Source: Ideonella oryzae (lineage in GTDB: Bacteria > Pseudomonadota > Gammaproteobacteria > Burkholderiales > Burkholderiaceae_C). Taken from it: a DNA stretch of 64,000 bases. The position numbers and the translations under genes are program-made. A model generated the notes under the pieces. The model ran no database searches. It saw nothing but the letters and a program-made list of their open reading frames with translations, and had not been told where the DNA came from. The stretch covers positions 186,001 through 250,000 of the forward strand of contig NZ_JAMXMC010000001.1 in assembly GCF_024055665.1 (NCBI RefSeq), read 5' to 3'. Positions 8,138 through 17,041 of this stretch are shown here, piece after piece (position 1 is the stretch's first letter; each line of letters starts with the position of its first letter).

Positions 8138-9064
8138 TCAACGCACGGCCAGCGCGGGCACCAACCGTTCGACCAAGAGGTCGATCAGCACCCGCGTCTT
8201 GAGCGGCATGGCGCGGGCGTGCGGCCACACGGCGTGGACGGCATAGCCAAAGGCCTGGGGCTCCTCGAACACACGCACCAGGCGGCCCTGGTCCAGGGCC
8301 TCGCGCACCAGCCAGACCGGCAGCCGCGCAATGCCTGCCCCTTGCATGGCCGCCATGGCCGCAATCTCCAGGCTGTTGCAGCCGAAGTCGAACTGGCTGG
8401 AGGGCGTGAACGCCACCGCCTGGCCCTTGGCATCCCGGAACTGCCAGGGAGGCCGGCCACTGTCGCGCACATAGCCCACGAAGCGATGCGCCGACGCCTG
8501 GGCGAGCAGCGCTTCCAGGCTGGCGGGCCGGCCACGTGCGGCCAGGTAGGCCGGTGAGGCGAACATGCCCATCCACTGGTGCCCCATCGGCCGGGCCGCC
8601 AGGGCCGTGCTGTCGTCCAGCGGGCCACTGCGGATGGCCAGGTCCAGGCCCTCTTCCACCAGGTCCACCCGCCGGTCGTTGAAGGCAGCGTCGAAGGACA
8701 GCTCGGGGTACTGCGCCCCCAGCTCCAACAGCAGAGGTGCCACCAGCACCCGGCCCAGCACCTCGGGCATGGTGATGCGCAGCCGCCCCGAGGGCGTGAG
8801 CCGGCCCGCCTCCAAGGCGGCATCGGCGGCATCCAGTTCAGCCAGCGCCCTGCGGCAACGCTCGTAATAGGCCTGCCCGTCCTCGGTCAGGCTCTGGCTG
8901 CGGGTGGTGCGGTGGAACAAGCGCGTGCCCAGCCGTGCCTCCAGCCGGGCCACGCTCTTGCCCACGGCCGAACGGGTCAGCCCCAACCGCTGTGCCGCCA
9001 AGGCGAAATTGCCCGCCTCCACCGCAGCGACAAAGGCCTCAATGCCATTCAGACGTTCGCTCAT
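8138..9064 (-). CDS. LysR-family transcriptional regulator
   Basis: 308 residues. The N-terminal winged HTH is clear (MSERLNGIEAFVAAVEAGNF, then AAQRLGLTRSAVGKSVARLE), followed by a type 2 periplasmic-binding-like effector domain. The frame continues far upstream to 10228, but that extension is antisense to the oxidoreductase gene; the ATG at 9064 gives the normal LysR length. It is divergently transcribed from the quinone-oxidoreductase-like gene, the usual arrangement when a LysR protein controls its neighbour. Effector unknown. Confidence 0.9.
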   Translation of the reverse strand: MSERLNGIEAFVAAVEAGNFALAAQRLGLTRSAVGKSVARLEARLGTRLFHRTTRSQSLTEDGQAYYERCRRALAELDAADAALEAGRLTPSGRLRITMPEVLGRVLVAPLLLELGAQYPELSFDAAFNDRRVDLVEEGLDLAIRSGPLDDSTALAARPMGHQWMGMFASPAYLAARGRPASLEALLAQASAHRFVGYVRDSGRPPWQFRDAKGQAVAFTPSSQFDFGCNSLEIAAMAAMQGAGIARLPVWLVREALDQGRLVRVFEEPQAFGYAVHAVWPHARAMPLKTRVLIDLLVERLVPALAVR

Positions 9065-9071
9065 TGACGCT

Positions 9072-9085
9072 ATTTTGGCGCCAAT
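9072..9085. promoter_or_regulatory. Candidate LysR operator in the divergent promoter
   Basis: The 99-base gap between the LysR gene and the oxidoreductase gene contains ATTTTGGCGCCAAT, with a perfect 10-bp core TTGGCGCCAA (9075-9084). Its position 8-21 bases upstream of the lysR ATG would suit autorepression. Dyad seen directly; function inferred. Confidence 0.4.
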
Positions 9086-9163
9086 CTTCGGAAGAAATGG
9101 CTTCACTGCGCCGTCAGTGGCATCAATAGCATCTCTCTCCGTTGTCTTCCCGAGGAACATCAC

Positions 9164-10168
9164 ATGAGCGACCTGCTGCGCCAATGGCAACTCACCGCCC
9201 CCGGCCTGGATCACCTGAGCTGCATCGGATCCCCCATGCCCCAGCCCGGCCCCGGCCAGGTGCTGGTGCGGGTGGAAGCCGCTGCCCTGAACTACCGCGA
9301 CCTGATGGTCACCACCGGTGATTACGGCCGCAGCATGCCGCACCCGCTGGTGCCGGCGTCGGACTTTGCGGGCACGGTCACTGCCGTGGGGGCGGGGGTG
9401 AGCCGCTGGCAAGGCGGCGAGCGGGTCATCAGCACCTTTGTCGGAGGGTGGATCGACGGGCAGGCGCCCGCCGATGTGACCATCCTGGGGGCGCCGGGGC
9501 CGGGCGGCCTGGCCTCGAACGTGCTGCTGGATGCCCAATGGCTGGTGGCCGCGCCGGCCAACGCATCCGCGGTGCAAGCCAGCACCCTGCCCTGCGCCGG
9601 GCTGACCGCCTGGTTCGCCTTGGTGGAACAGGGCGGGCTGCGCGCGGGCCAGACCGTGTTGGTCCACGGCACCGGCGGGGTTGCACTGTTCGGCGTACAA
9701 CTGGCCCGGCTGCACGGGGCGCAGGCCATCGTGGTGTCCGGCAGCGCGGACAAGCGCGAACGCGCGCTGGCGCTGGGCGCTCACCACGCGCTGCCGCGCG
9801 ACAGCGACTGGCCGGCGGAGATCCGCCGCCTCACCGGCGGGCACGGCGTGGACCAGGTGCTGGAAACCGTGGGCGGCGCCAACGTCGCGCGCTCCATGGC
9901 CGTGCTGGCCCAGGGCGGCCGGCTGTCCATGATCGGCGTGCTGGACGGCGGCGAGTTCACCGCGTCCACCTACGACACCCTGCTGCAGCGCGCCGTGGTT
10001 CAGGGCATCAGCGTGGGCCACCGGCGCGCGCTGGAAGACCTGGTCCGCGCGGTTGAACTGAACCGCCTGCAACCGGTGATCGCCGCCGAATACGGCTTCG
10101 AGGAGGTGCCGGCAGCCTTCGCACACCTGACCCGAGGGGCCTTCGGCAAGGTGGTGGTGCGGATGTGA
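9164..10168 (+). CDS. NAD(P)-dependent medium-chain alcohol dehydrogenase / quinone oxidoreductase
   Basis: 334 residues, medium-chain dehydrogenase fold. Seen: a GroES-like N-terminal half (EAAALNYRDLMVTTGDYG, VPASDFAGTV) and a Rossmann half with VHGTGGVALFGVQLA as the nucleotide-binding motif. The structural-zinc cysteine cluster of classical zinc ADHs is absent, pointing to the zinc-independent quinone-oxidoreductase branch. GAGGA at 9151-9155 supports the ATG at 9164. Probably regulated by the divergent LysR protein. The substrate is likely an enone, quinone or alcohol, but cannot be specified. Confidence 0.85.
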   Translation: MSDLLRQWQLTAPGLDHLSCIGSPMPQPGPGQVLVRVEAAALNYRDLMVTTGDYGRSMPHPLVPASDFAGTVTAVGAGVSRWQGGERVISTFVGGWIDGQAPADVTILGAPGPGGLASNVLLDAQWLVAAPANASAVQASTLPCAGLTAWFALVEQGGLRAGQTVLVHGTGGVALFGVQLARLHGAQAIVVSGSADKRERALALGAHHALPRDSDWPAEIRRLTGGHGVDQVLETVGGANVARSMAVLAQGGRLSMIGVLDGGEFTASTYDTLLQRAVVQGISVGHRRALEDLVRAVELNRLQPVIAAEYGFEEVPAAFAHLTRGAFGKVVVRM

Positions 10169-10176
10169 AGACTGCC

Positions 10177-10223
10177 AGGCCCCAACGAAGGGCCTGCGCC
10201 AGTGTGCGGCGACATGCGCCGCA
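10177..10223. terminator. Two hairpins between convergent genes (candidate terminators)
   Basis: After the oxidoreductase stop there is a 6-bp stem AGGCCC/GGGCCT (10177-10195) and a 7-bp stem TGCGGCG/CGCCGCA with a 5-base loop (10205-10223). Neither has a T tract, so termination efficiency is uncertain. The location between convergent genes fits a transcription barrier. Confidence 0.4.
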
Positions 10224-10339
10224 TCCATCCACAGCTTAAGACCCTGCCATATGCCCGCAAGGAGATCAAGGCATCCACATCGCCGCAGACCGGAGCGCTG
10301 GCCTCGCCAGCGTCAAGATGACTTCGCCGGACGTCCCGC

Positions 10340-11008
10340 TCAAGTGGCAAGCCAGTCCCGCAATTCCTCGGCATGGGCTTGCTCGACACCCAGGATGTCC
10401 TCGACCAGCCGGCGCGTCGTCGAATCCTTGTCGCCGATCAGCGCAATCATCTGGCTGTAGCTCTCGATAGCCACCCGTTCAGCGATCAGGTTCGCCGTGA
10501 TCATGGCCCTCAGTTCCTCGGAGGTGTCGTAGACCGCATGGCTGCGCTGCGACAGTGAGTCGGGCGACAAGTCCGGCAGGCCACCCAGTTGGACGATGCG
10601 CCTGGCCAGCATGTCGGCATGTGCGAGTTCCTCATCGGCATGGATCAGGAACTCCTCGGCGATCTTGGGCGAGGCCAGGCCCTGTGCAGTGAAATGGTGG
10701 CGCCTGTACCGCAACGCGCACACCAGTTCGGTGGCGAGGGCGTCGTTCAGGAGTTGGACGATGTCCATGCGCCAGGGGCCGTAATGCGGTGTCACGGCGC
10801 CCTGGTCCAGGCCGCTCCTGGCCTCTTCGATCGCCTTCATGTCCAGCACCAGGTGCGGGGCGACAGGCTCCGCGGCGCCCTTGGGCTCTTGCTGGGCCGG
10901 CATGCCCAAGGGAGGAGGCGAGCCCTCCGAAGTGAAGGCCAGTTCCTGGAGGGCCGTGCTCGTCGGTGCCGGACTGCGACCCTTGGCTCGGGTGTGGTGA
11001 AGGTTCAT
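10340..11008 (-). CDS. Ferritin-like / bacterioferritin-type di-iron protein
   Basis: 222 residues. The core four-helix bundle (about residues 75-222) keeps a ferroxidase-type ligand set: Glu in ALATELVCALRYRRHHF, ExxH in ADEELAHADM, Glu in LIAERVAIESY, and ExxH in VEQAHAEELRDWL. Compared with the 150-160 residues usual for bacterioferritin, it has an N-terminal extension of about 65 residues, rich in Pro/Ala/Glu and probably disordered. Expected function: iron oxidation and storage or peroxide detoxification in the cytoplasm. Neighbouring stress-type proteins are consistent with this. A palindrome lies just upstream of its start. Confidence 0.8.
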   Translation of the reverse strand: MNLHHTRAKGRSPAPTSTALQELAFTSEGSPPPLGMPAQQEPKGAAEPVAPHLVLDMKAIEEARSGLDQGAVTPHYGPWRMDIVQLLNDALATELVCALRYRRHHFTAQGLASPKIAEEFLIHADEELAHADMLARRIVQLGGLPDLSPDSLSQRSHAVYDTSEELRAMITANLIAERVAIESYSQMIALIGDKDSTTRRLVEDILGVEQAHAEELRDWLAT

Positions 11009-11050
11009 GGAGAACTCCTGCTGTGAACGAGGTGCCGCGAGTGCAGGGAA

Positions 11051-11066
11051 CTCCCTCGCGAGGGAG
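11051..11066. repeat. 16-bp perfect palindrome upstream of the ferritin-like gene
   Basis: CTCCCTCGCGAGGGAG is perfectly self-complementary and lies 43 bases upstream of the ferritin-like start and about 180 bases past the 3' end of the next minus-strand gene. It could be an operator for the ferritin gene or a G+C-rich terminator stem without a T tract. Confidence 0.4.
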
Positions 11067-11243
11067 CTCCCCGCTCAACTCGGGCGCCCGGAGTCTCTGC
11101 CTTCGTGACGAGGTCGTCTGTGGTCCAGCGAACGGACCCCCTCCCATGCCCGGAGCCCTCCGGCGGCAGAGCGGATCGGCATGGTGGGGCGGGTCACGGC
11201 CTGCCGCAAGAACGGACGGGGGAGCGGACGGGGGCTCGCCGGA

Positions 11244-11774
11244 TCAGCCCTGCGTGACCGACACATCCTGAGATTGGCCGACCGCGGTCTGGATCACCTC
11301 CCGGGCCATGGCCGACTCCTGCTCAGACTGGGTTCGCACCACCAGGACGATCTGACCGGCCGCGATGGCGTCGCGCACCAACGCCGACAGCGTGCCCTCC
11401 TTCTTGGCTGATGCGCTGACTGCACCGACGGCCGCCCCCACGGTCGCGCCCAGGCTGGCGCCCCAGCCCAACATGACCAGCGGGGCGACCAGCGGACTGG
11501 CCACGAACAGGCTGACGTTGGCTGCCACCAGCGCCACCTGCCCGATGGCGCCCAGGCTGGTGCCCACGGCCGTGCCGATGGCGCCGTCCACCAGGATGTC
11601 CTTCAGGATCGCATTACTGCGGCCCTGCTCCGGCGTGTCCGGGTGGGCGGGGTCGGAGGAGTAGATGCTTTGCCTCTCGCGCGGAATGCCGCATTCGAAG
11701 AGGCGGTGCGAGGCCTGCTCTGCCGCGCCGCGGTCGAGGAAGATGCCGGAAACGTGGTGACGGTATTCATTCAT
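11244..11774 (-). CDS. Glycine-zipper membrane protein with general-stress-protein-like N-terminus
   Basis: 176 residues. Residues 1-55 resemble the small alpha/beta domain seen in YflT/GSP17M-like stress proteins (HHVSGIFLDRGAAEQASHRLF). Residues 58-125 form a hydrophobic Gly/Ala-zipper region with two probable membrane segments (GAIGTAVGTSLGAIG; GWGASLGATVGAAVGAVSAS). A C-terminal alpha/beta segment follows (IVLVVRTQSEQESAMAREVI). Minus-strand GGAG precedes the ATG at 11774. Function unknown; proximity to the ferritin-like gene suggests a stationary-phase or stress role. The match to the stress-protein family is my reading of the sequence pattern. Confidence 0.7.
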   Translation of the reverse strand: MNEYRHHVSGIFLDRGAAEQASHRLFECGIPRERQSIYSSDPAHPDTPEQGRSNAILKDILVDGAIGTAVGTSLGAIGQVALVAANVSLFVASPLVAPLVMLGWGASLGATVGAAVGAVSASAKKEGTLSALVRDAIAAGQIVLVVRTQSEQESAMAREVIQTAVGQSQDVSVTQG

Positions 11775-12176
11775 GGCGAGGCTCCTGTGTCACCCCTGGT
11801 CAGGGGCGGTGGCGCAAGCGTGGGGCCGGAAGATGCGGGCATCTGTTCGGTGTCGCACCCGGGGACGCAATTCACCGAGCCGCGGAACATCACCATGGAC
11901 GGGGGCGCCGGACAACTGAGAGCTGCGGTCAATCTGGGCAGGAGCTGCCTCTGCGGCATCCTGGACCTCTCATGGCACCAGGCGCGGTTCAAGTGCGCGA
12001 TCTCGTTGCCCCATGGCCTGCAATTTGCCTCTCCCGCGCCCAAAGCACTGCCTGGGAGCCAACGCCATGGCCTTCACCCCTGTTTGTCGCCAGGACGCCA
12101 TCGCCAAGGGGGCATGGGCCTGTGAAACCGCCGGCCGCCCGCGCCGGCCGACTGTCGGATTTGTCCGTTTCTGCCC
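11775..12176. other. 402-base intergenic region, no gene recognised
   Basis: This gap separates divergent genes. It contains the dyad CCCCTG-GT-CAGGGG (11793-11806), 19-32 bases upstream of the glycine-zipper gene start, a possible operator. Short frames here on both strands have no recognisable motif or ribosome-binding site and I do not call them. Confidence 0.6.
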
Positions 12177-13709
12177 ATGATGGCCGATACCTTGCCTCCC
12201 CTGGACGATGCCGACGTGCGCCGGTGGCGGGCCTGCGTGCGCCGCTTCTGGCTGCACCGACACGCGGGGGCCAGCGCAACGGCAGCTGCCACCACCGAGC
12301 CCGCCGACAGCGATGTGGTCCAGGGGCCGGCGCTGCCTGTGGCGCTGCGCGCCTCCTTCCCGGCCGGGGTGACGCTGTCAGCGTCGCAGACGCAAGTCGA
12401 TTGGACCCGGGCCGTGGAACGCACCCACATCGCCCTGGCTCAGGCCACGCCCGAAGCCGAAGGCTGGGCCCTGTTCGGCGCCTGCCTGTCCAGTGACGAC
12501 GGTGCGCGTGCGTGGATCGACCTCATCACCCGAGGCGCGCACGGCTGGCGCCTGTTCAAGCTGCGCTACGCCACCGTGGGCACCGAAGCCGACGTAGACG
12601 CGGTGGCGCTGTGGGCCCATGTGGCTGCGCGCTGCGGGCTGCGCGTGCAGAGCGTGGGCCTGCTGCTGGTGGACACCGGCTTCATCTACCCCGGCCACGG
12701 CTGCTACGCCGGCCTGCTGCGGGAGGTGGACCTTGGCCCCACGCTGGGTTCACGGCCCGTGGGCACGTGGCTGGCAGCCATGCAGGCCTGTGCCCGAGGA
12801 GCCGCGCCCCCTGTGCCCCCGGGCGCTCCCTGCACCCAGCCTCACCCTTGTGAACAGCTGCCGCACTGCGCCCTGCCGCAAGCGTCCGTCCGCAGGACCG
12901 ACGCGCGTGCGCGCCTGGAAGTTGTCGGCCGCGAGATGGCCAGCCAACTGCGCGCTGCCGGCCATGCAGACCTGCACAGCGTCCCGCTGGAGGCCCTGCC
13001 CGACGCCCGCTTGCGCCGCGCCACCCGCGCGGTGCAGCAGGATGCGCCCGTGCTGGAGCCTGAAGCGGCCGCTGTGTTGCGGGCCCTGCCCTACCCACGC
13101 CACTTCCTGCGCTTCGAGACCATCGGCTTTGCGGTGCCGGTGTGGGCTGGCACGCGGCCCTACCAGGTGTTGCCCTTCCAGTGGAGCTGCGACACGGTGG
13201 CCGCAGCAGGGCAGCCGCCACAGCCGCTGGGTTTTCTGGCCGGTCCGACGGGCGATCCCGGCCGCGCCTTTGCACAGAGTCTGCTGCAGGCACTGGGCGC
13301 CGAAGGGGCCATCCTGGCCTACAACGCCGGCTTCGAGCGCAACCGCCTGCGCGAGCTGGCGGCCCAGTTCGAGGACATGGGCCCTGCGCTGTTGGCGCTG
13401 GCCGAGCGCATCGTCGATCTGTTCCAGATCGCCCGCGCCCACTACTACCACCCGGCCATGGCCGGCTCCTGGTCGGCCAAGTCGGTGTTTGCCGCCATCG
13501 CACCCGACCTGGGCGCCGAACGCTTTGACTGCGAAGGGCAGGGCACGCCGCTGGAGGCGTTTGCCCGTTCCCTGCAGCCCGGCCTACCTGCGGCCGAACT
13601 GCAGCGCCTGCGCGCGGCCCTGCACGCCCATGGCCAGCGGCAGACGGCGGCGCTGCGCCGCTTGGTGGCGTTGTTCGAGCACCGACGCGAAAGCGCGAAC
13701 CCGCCATGA
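12177..13709 (+). CDS. DUF2779 domain protein (Fe-S/RecB-like plus RNase H-like fold)
   Basis: 510 residues. Seen: an N-terminal RACVRRFWLHR element resembling the start of Cas4/RecB-like nucleases, and a cysteine cluster C219-x5-C225-x5-C231 of the kind that binds a 4Fe-4S cluster in this family. A DUF2779 exonuclease-like domain runs from about residue 309 (FETIGFAVPVWAGTRPYQ, PFQWS, ILAYNAGFERNRLRELA, RIVDLFQIARAHYYHP, GSWSAKSVFAAI). The usual DxE start of that domain reads R312-F-E314 here, so the first acidic residue is missing. DUF2779 proteins are poorly characterised and often considered nucleases. It is a single gene convergent with the SDR gene. Confidence 0.8.
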   Translation: MMADTLPPLDDADVRRWRACVRRFWLHRHAGASATAAATTEPADSDVVQGPALPVALRASFPAGVTLSASQTQVDWTRAVERTHIALAQATPEAEGWALFGACLSSDDGARAWIDLITRGAHGWRLFKLRYATVGTEADVDAVALWAHVAARCGLRVQSVGLLLVDTGFIYPGHGCYAGLLREVDLGPTLGSRPVGTWLAAMQACARGAAPPVPPGAPCTQPHPCEQLPHCALPQASVRRTDARARLEVVGREMASQLRAAGHADLHSVPLEALPDARLRRATRAVQQDAPVLEPEAAAVLRALPYPRHFLRFETIGFAVPVWAGTRPYQVLPFQWSCDTVAAAGQPPQPLGFLAGPTGDPGRAFAQSLLQALGAEGAILAYNAGFERNRLRELAAQFEDMGPALLALAERIVDLFQIARAHYYHPAMAGSWSAKSVFAAIAPDLGAERFDCEGQGTPLEAFARSLQPGLPAAELQRLRAALHAHGQRQTAALRRLVALFEHRRESANPP

Positions 13710-13734
13710 CCGCCCAGCCACGGCTCCAACAGCG

Positions 13735-14490
13735 TCAGTGGCCGGCGGGCAGCGCGGCCAACGCCACCGCATTCGGGCCCGCCGGGTAGCGCATCCGGTC
13801 CGAGGTGTCGTGGACAGCCTGCCAGACGACCTCGGCCACATCGGTCGCCTCGGTCTTCGGCGCGTCCCCCATGAACTGGGCGAACACGCCCTGCGCATAG
13901 GCGGCATAGGGCTCGGTGACGAGCCCCTGCATACGCTGCTGGCCGTTGCTGGCAAAGCGGGTCTGGGGGCCGTGACCAGGCTCCACCAGCTTCACCCGCA
14001 CGCCCAACGGTGCCAGCTCCAGCGCCAGGGAGGCGCTGAAGCCCTCGATGGCCGTCTTGCTGGCGGTGTAGGCCGCCACCAGGGGCATGGGTGCCAGCAC
14101 GGCGCTGGAGGTGACATTGATGAGCGTGCCGGCCCCACGGGCCCGAAACTGCGGAATGACGGCCTGGCACATCGCCATGGTGCCGAAGGTGTTGGTCTCG
14201 AAGAGCTCCCGCACGGTGGCCATCGGCGTTGCCTCGAAGGCGCCGAACAGGCCGATGCCGGCGTTGTTCACCAGCACATCGATGGGGCCGGCCGCCTCCA
14301 GCGCCTGGGCAATGCTCTCCGAACGGGTCACATCCAGCGGCAGCACGCGCAGCCGGTCCGACACGGGCAGAAAGCTGTCGTCACGGGGCTGACGCATCGT
14401 CGCGATGACCGACCAGCCCAGGGCGTGGAAGTGGCGGGCCGTCTCGAGCCCATAGCCGGACGAACAGCCGGTGATCAGCACGGTTTTCAT
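13735..14490 (-). CDS. Short-chain dehydrogenase/reductase (SDR)
   Basis: 251 residues, classical SDR. Seen: the nucleotide-binding motif TGCSSGYGLETA (residues 8-19), NNAG (about 94-97), and catalytic Ser with the YTASK motif (Tyr/Lys) near residue 160. It is divergent from an AraC-family gene across a 100-base gap and is probably regulated by it. Such AraC-SDR pairs are common in Burkholderiales. The substrate is unknown. Confidence 0.88.
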   Translation of the reverse strand: MKTVLITGCSSGYGLETARHFHALGWSVIATMRQPRDDSFLPVSDRLRVLPLDVTRSESIAQALEAAGPIDVLVNNAGIGLFGAFEATPMATVRELFETNTFGTMAMCQAVIPQFRARGAGTLINVTSSAVLAPMPLVAAYTASKTAIEGFSASLALELAPLGVRVKLVEPGHGPQTRFASNGQQRMQGLVTEPYAAYAQGVFAQFMGDAPKTEATDVAEVVWQAVHDTSDRMRYPAGPNAVALAALPAGH

Positions 14491-14590
14491 GATTCATCTC
14501 CTGATGCGTGGAACATGAGATGAACGATAGGGGCGCCAGACCGGACTTCCAATCGTCTACAGTCCGTCAAACTTCATTGATCGTCCAGAC

Positions 14591-15508
14591 ATGCACGATC
14601 CCCTGTCCGACGTCGTCCGCCTGCTGCGCCCCCGTGCGGTGATGGCCAACCCCATCACGGCCAAGGGCGCCTGGGCCGTGCGCTATGCGGAGTACGGCCT
14701 GCCCAGCTTCTGCATCCTGCTGGCGGGCAGTTGCCGACTCAGCGTCGACGGCCACGCTCCCTTCACCCTGCAAGCCGGGGACTTCGTGCTGCTGCCCCGC
14801 ACGCCGGGTTTCACGCTCTCCAGCCCGGGCGAGGCCCCGCCGCCCATGCCCCTGGACCCGCAGGCCGCCGCCAACACGCGGGGCGGCCTGCGCTACGGGG
14901 AGCGGCGCGGGCGCCCGGACATGCGCTCGCTGGGCGGCGCCTTCGCCTTCGATGGCGGCGACGCCGCGCTGCTGGCCGCCATGCTGCCCGGCGTGGTCCA
15001 TGTGCGGGGCTCGGCCCGACTGGCGCAGCTGGTGCGCATGGTGGGTGAGGAGGCGGCCGACGGCCGACCCGGCGCGGACTTCGCACTCACCCGCTTGGTG
15101 GAGCTGCTGCTCATCGAATCGATGCGCATGGCGGCCACCGACACCGCGCCCCCCGGGCTGTTGCGCGGCCTGGCCGATGCGCGTCTGGCCCGCGTGCTCA
15201 GCCAGTTGCACGCCCAGGTCGATCGGCCCTGGACCAGCGAACAGCTGGCAAAGCTGGCGGCTCTGTCCCGTTCCGCCTTCTTCGAGCGCTTTCGGCGCGT
15301 GATGGGCCAGGGGCCGATGGAATACCTGCTGGCCTGGCGCATGGAAATCGCCAAGGCCCTGCTGCGCGAAGACCGGCTGCCCGTGGCCGAAGTGGCCGAG
15401 CGCGTCGGCTACGGCTCTGCCAGCGCCTTCAGCCTGGCCTTCACCCGACAGGTGGGGCAGGCCCCCGGGCGCTACGCCCGTGCAGGGGCGCCATCCCCCT
15501 CACGCTGA
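14591..15508 (+). CDS. AraC-family transcriptional regulator with cupin sensor domain
   Basis: 305 residues. The N-terminal half is a cupin-type AraC-binding domain ([15 protein letters not shown]), and the C-terminal 100 residues hold two HTH motifs ([21 protein letters not shown] and [20 protein letters not shown]) typical of AraC/XylS activators. It is divergent from the SDR gene. Its last 9 bases overlap the 3' end of cobQ on the other strand, so there is no room for a terminator between the two converging transcripts. Confidence 0.9.
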   Translation: MHDPLSDVVRLLRPRAVMANPITAKGAWAVRYAEYGLPSFCILLAGSCRLSVDGHAPFTLQAGDFVLLPRTPGFTLSSPGEAPPPMPLDPQAAANTRGGLRYGERRGRPDMRSLGGAFAFDGGDAALLAAMLPGVVHVRGSARLAQLVRMVGEEAADGRPGADFALTRLVELLLIESMRMAATDTAPPGLLRGLADARLARVLSQLHAQVDRPWTSEQLAKLAALSRSAFFERFRRVMGQGPMEYLLAWRMEIAKALLREDRLPVAEVAERVGYGSASAFSLAFTRQVGQAPGRYARAGAPSPSR

Positions 15509-17041
15509 GCGCGGGGTCTCGGCCACCACCCGCCACAGCGTGTCGGCGTCCAGGTGCTCTTCGAGCACATCGGCCAGCCGGTCCAGGCTGGCTTCGCGCA
15601 GCGCAGCCAGGTCCACTGCGGCGGCGTCGCGCAGGCCGGCCCAGCGCAGCAGCGCGGCCTGGGCCTGCGGGTCGTCGAACAGGCCATGCACATAGCTGCC
15701 CAGCACCTGGCCGTCGGGGCTCAGCGCGCCATCGGGGCGCGGGGCGACGGCATCGTCGTCCACAGGTTGCAGCCAGGCCGCGGGCTGCTGCAGCGCCGGG
15801 CCCTGGCTGATGCCCAGGTGGATCTCGTAGCCCTGCACGGCGGCGGGCGCGTCATCGGCCGCACCCAACGCCGCCAGCCGCCCCTGCACCCGGCGCAGCT
15901 GCTTGTCGGCCGCCAGCGTGGTCGTCATGTCCAGCAGGCCCAGGCCGGCCGCCTGGCTGCCGGCGGGGCCTTCCAGGCCCAGCGGGTCGTGCAGCGCGCG
16001 GCCCAGCATCTGGAAGCCGCCGCAGATGCCGATGAGCTTGCCGCCATAGCGCAGGTGACGGGCGATGGCCGCCTCGTGGCCCTGCTCGCGCAGCCAGCGC
16101 AGGTCGGCCAGGGTGTTCTTGCTGCCAGGCAGGACGATCAGGTCGCAGGCCGGCAGCGCCTGGCCGGGGCCGACGAAGCGCAGGTCCACCTGCGGGTGGG
16201 CGCGCAGGGCGTCGAAGTCGGTGTGGTTGCTGATGCGCGGGAACACCGGCACCGCCACCACCAGCCGCGGGCCGTGGGCGGCCGCGGCCTGCTGGGCGTC
16301 CACCGCATCCTCAGCGTCCAGGTGCAGGCCGTGCAGGTAGGGCAGCACCGCCAGCGTGGGCTTGTCCGTGCGCTGCTGCAGCCAGTCCAGCCCGGGCGTC
16401 AGCAAGCTCACATCGCCGCGGAAGCGGTTGATGACGAAGCCGCGGACCAGGGCCTGCTCCTGGGGCGACAGGCAGGCCAGGGTGCCGGTCAGGTGGGCGA
16501 AGACACCGCCGCGGTCGATGTCGGCCACCAGCAGCACCGGCACCCGGTAGGGCAGCGCAAAGCCCATGTTGGCGATGTCGCGGTCGCGCAAGTTCACCTC
16601 GGCCGGGCTGCCGGCGCCTTCCACCAGCACCAGGTCGTGCGCGGCGCGCAGGCGCTCGAAGCTCTCGCGCACTGCCTCGAAGGCGATGGGCTTGTACTGG
16701 TGGTAGGCGCGGGCGTCCATGTCGCTGCGCACCCGGCCGTGGATGATGATCTGCGCGCCGGTGTCGCTGCTGGGCTTGAGCAGCACCGGGTTCATGTCGG
16801 TGGTGGGCGGCACGCGGGCGGCCAGGGCCTGCAGGGCCTGGGCGCGGCCGATCTCGCCGCCGTCCACCGTCACCGCGCTGTTCAGGGCCATGTTCTGCGG
16901 CTTGAAGGGCGCCACCCGGGCGCCCTGGCGCACCAGCCAGCGGGCCAGGCCGGCCACCAACGTGCTCTTGCCCGCGTCCGAGGTGGTGCCCTGCACCATC
17001 AGCGCCCGGCTGGGAATGCCGAGCCAGGGCGCGGCGCTCAT
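15500..17041 (-). CDS. cobQ: Cobyric acid synthase
   Basis: 513 residues, glutamine-dependent amidotransferase that amidates positions b, d, e and g of adenosylcobyrinic acid a,c-diamide. Seen: an N-terminal ATP-binding domain with [10 protein letters not shown] (18-27) and [10 protein letters not shown], and a C-terminal triad-type glutamine amidotransferase domain with the nucleophile in ICGGFQML. The frame is open upstream to 17197 but that part lies inside btuF; the ATG at 17041 overlaps the btuF stop (ATGA). It is the last gene of the cobalamin operon. Also called CbiP. Confidence 0.93.
   Translation of the reverse strand: MSAAPWLGIPSRALMVQGTTSDAGKSTLVAGLARWLVRQGARVAPFKPQNMALNSAVTVDGGEIGRAQALQALAARVPPTTDMNPVLLKPSSDTGAQIIIHGRVRSDMDARAYHQYKPIAFEAVRESFERLRAAHDLVLVEGAGSPAEVNLRDRDIANMGFALPYRVPVLLVADIDRGGVFAHLTGTLACLSPQEQALVRGFVINRFRGDVSLLTPGLDWLQQRTDKPTLAVLPYLHGLHLDAEDAVDAQQAAAAHGPRLVVAVPVFPRISNHTDFDALRAHPQVDLRFVGPGQALPACDLIVLPGSKNTLADLRWLREQGHEAAIARHLRYGGKLIGICGGFQMLGRALHDPLGLEGPAGSQAAGLGLLDMTTTLAADKQLRRVQGRLAALGAADDAPAAVQGYEIHLGISQGPALQQPAAWLQPVDDDAVAPRPDGALSPDGQVLGSYVHGLFDDPQAQAALLRWAGLRDAAAVDLAALREASLDRLADVLEEHLDADTLWRVVAETPRSA

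Noticed and set aside
9065-10228. N-terminal extension of the LysR gene to 696 residues
   Set aside because: The upstream part is antisense to the oxidoreductase gene and has no known domain; the HTH begins at the ATG at 9064.
11643-12125. 160-residue plus-strand frame in the intergenic gap
   Set aside because: It starts inside the glycine-zipper gene on the other strand, has no ribosome-binding site and no family resemblance.
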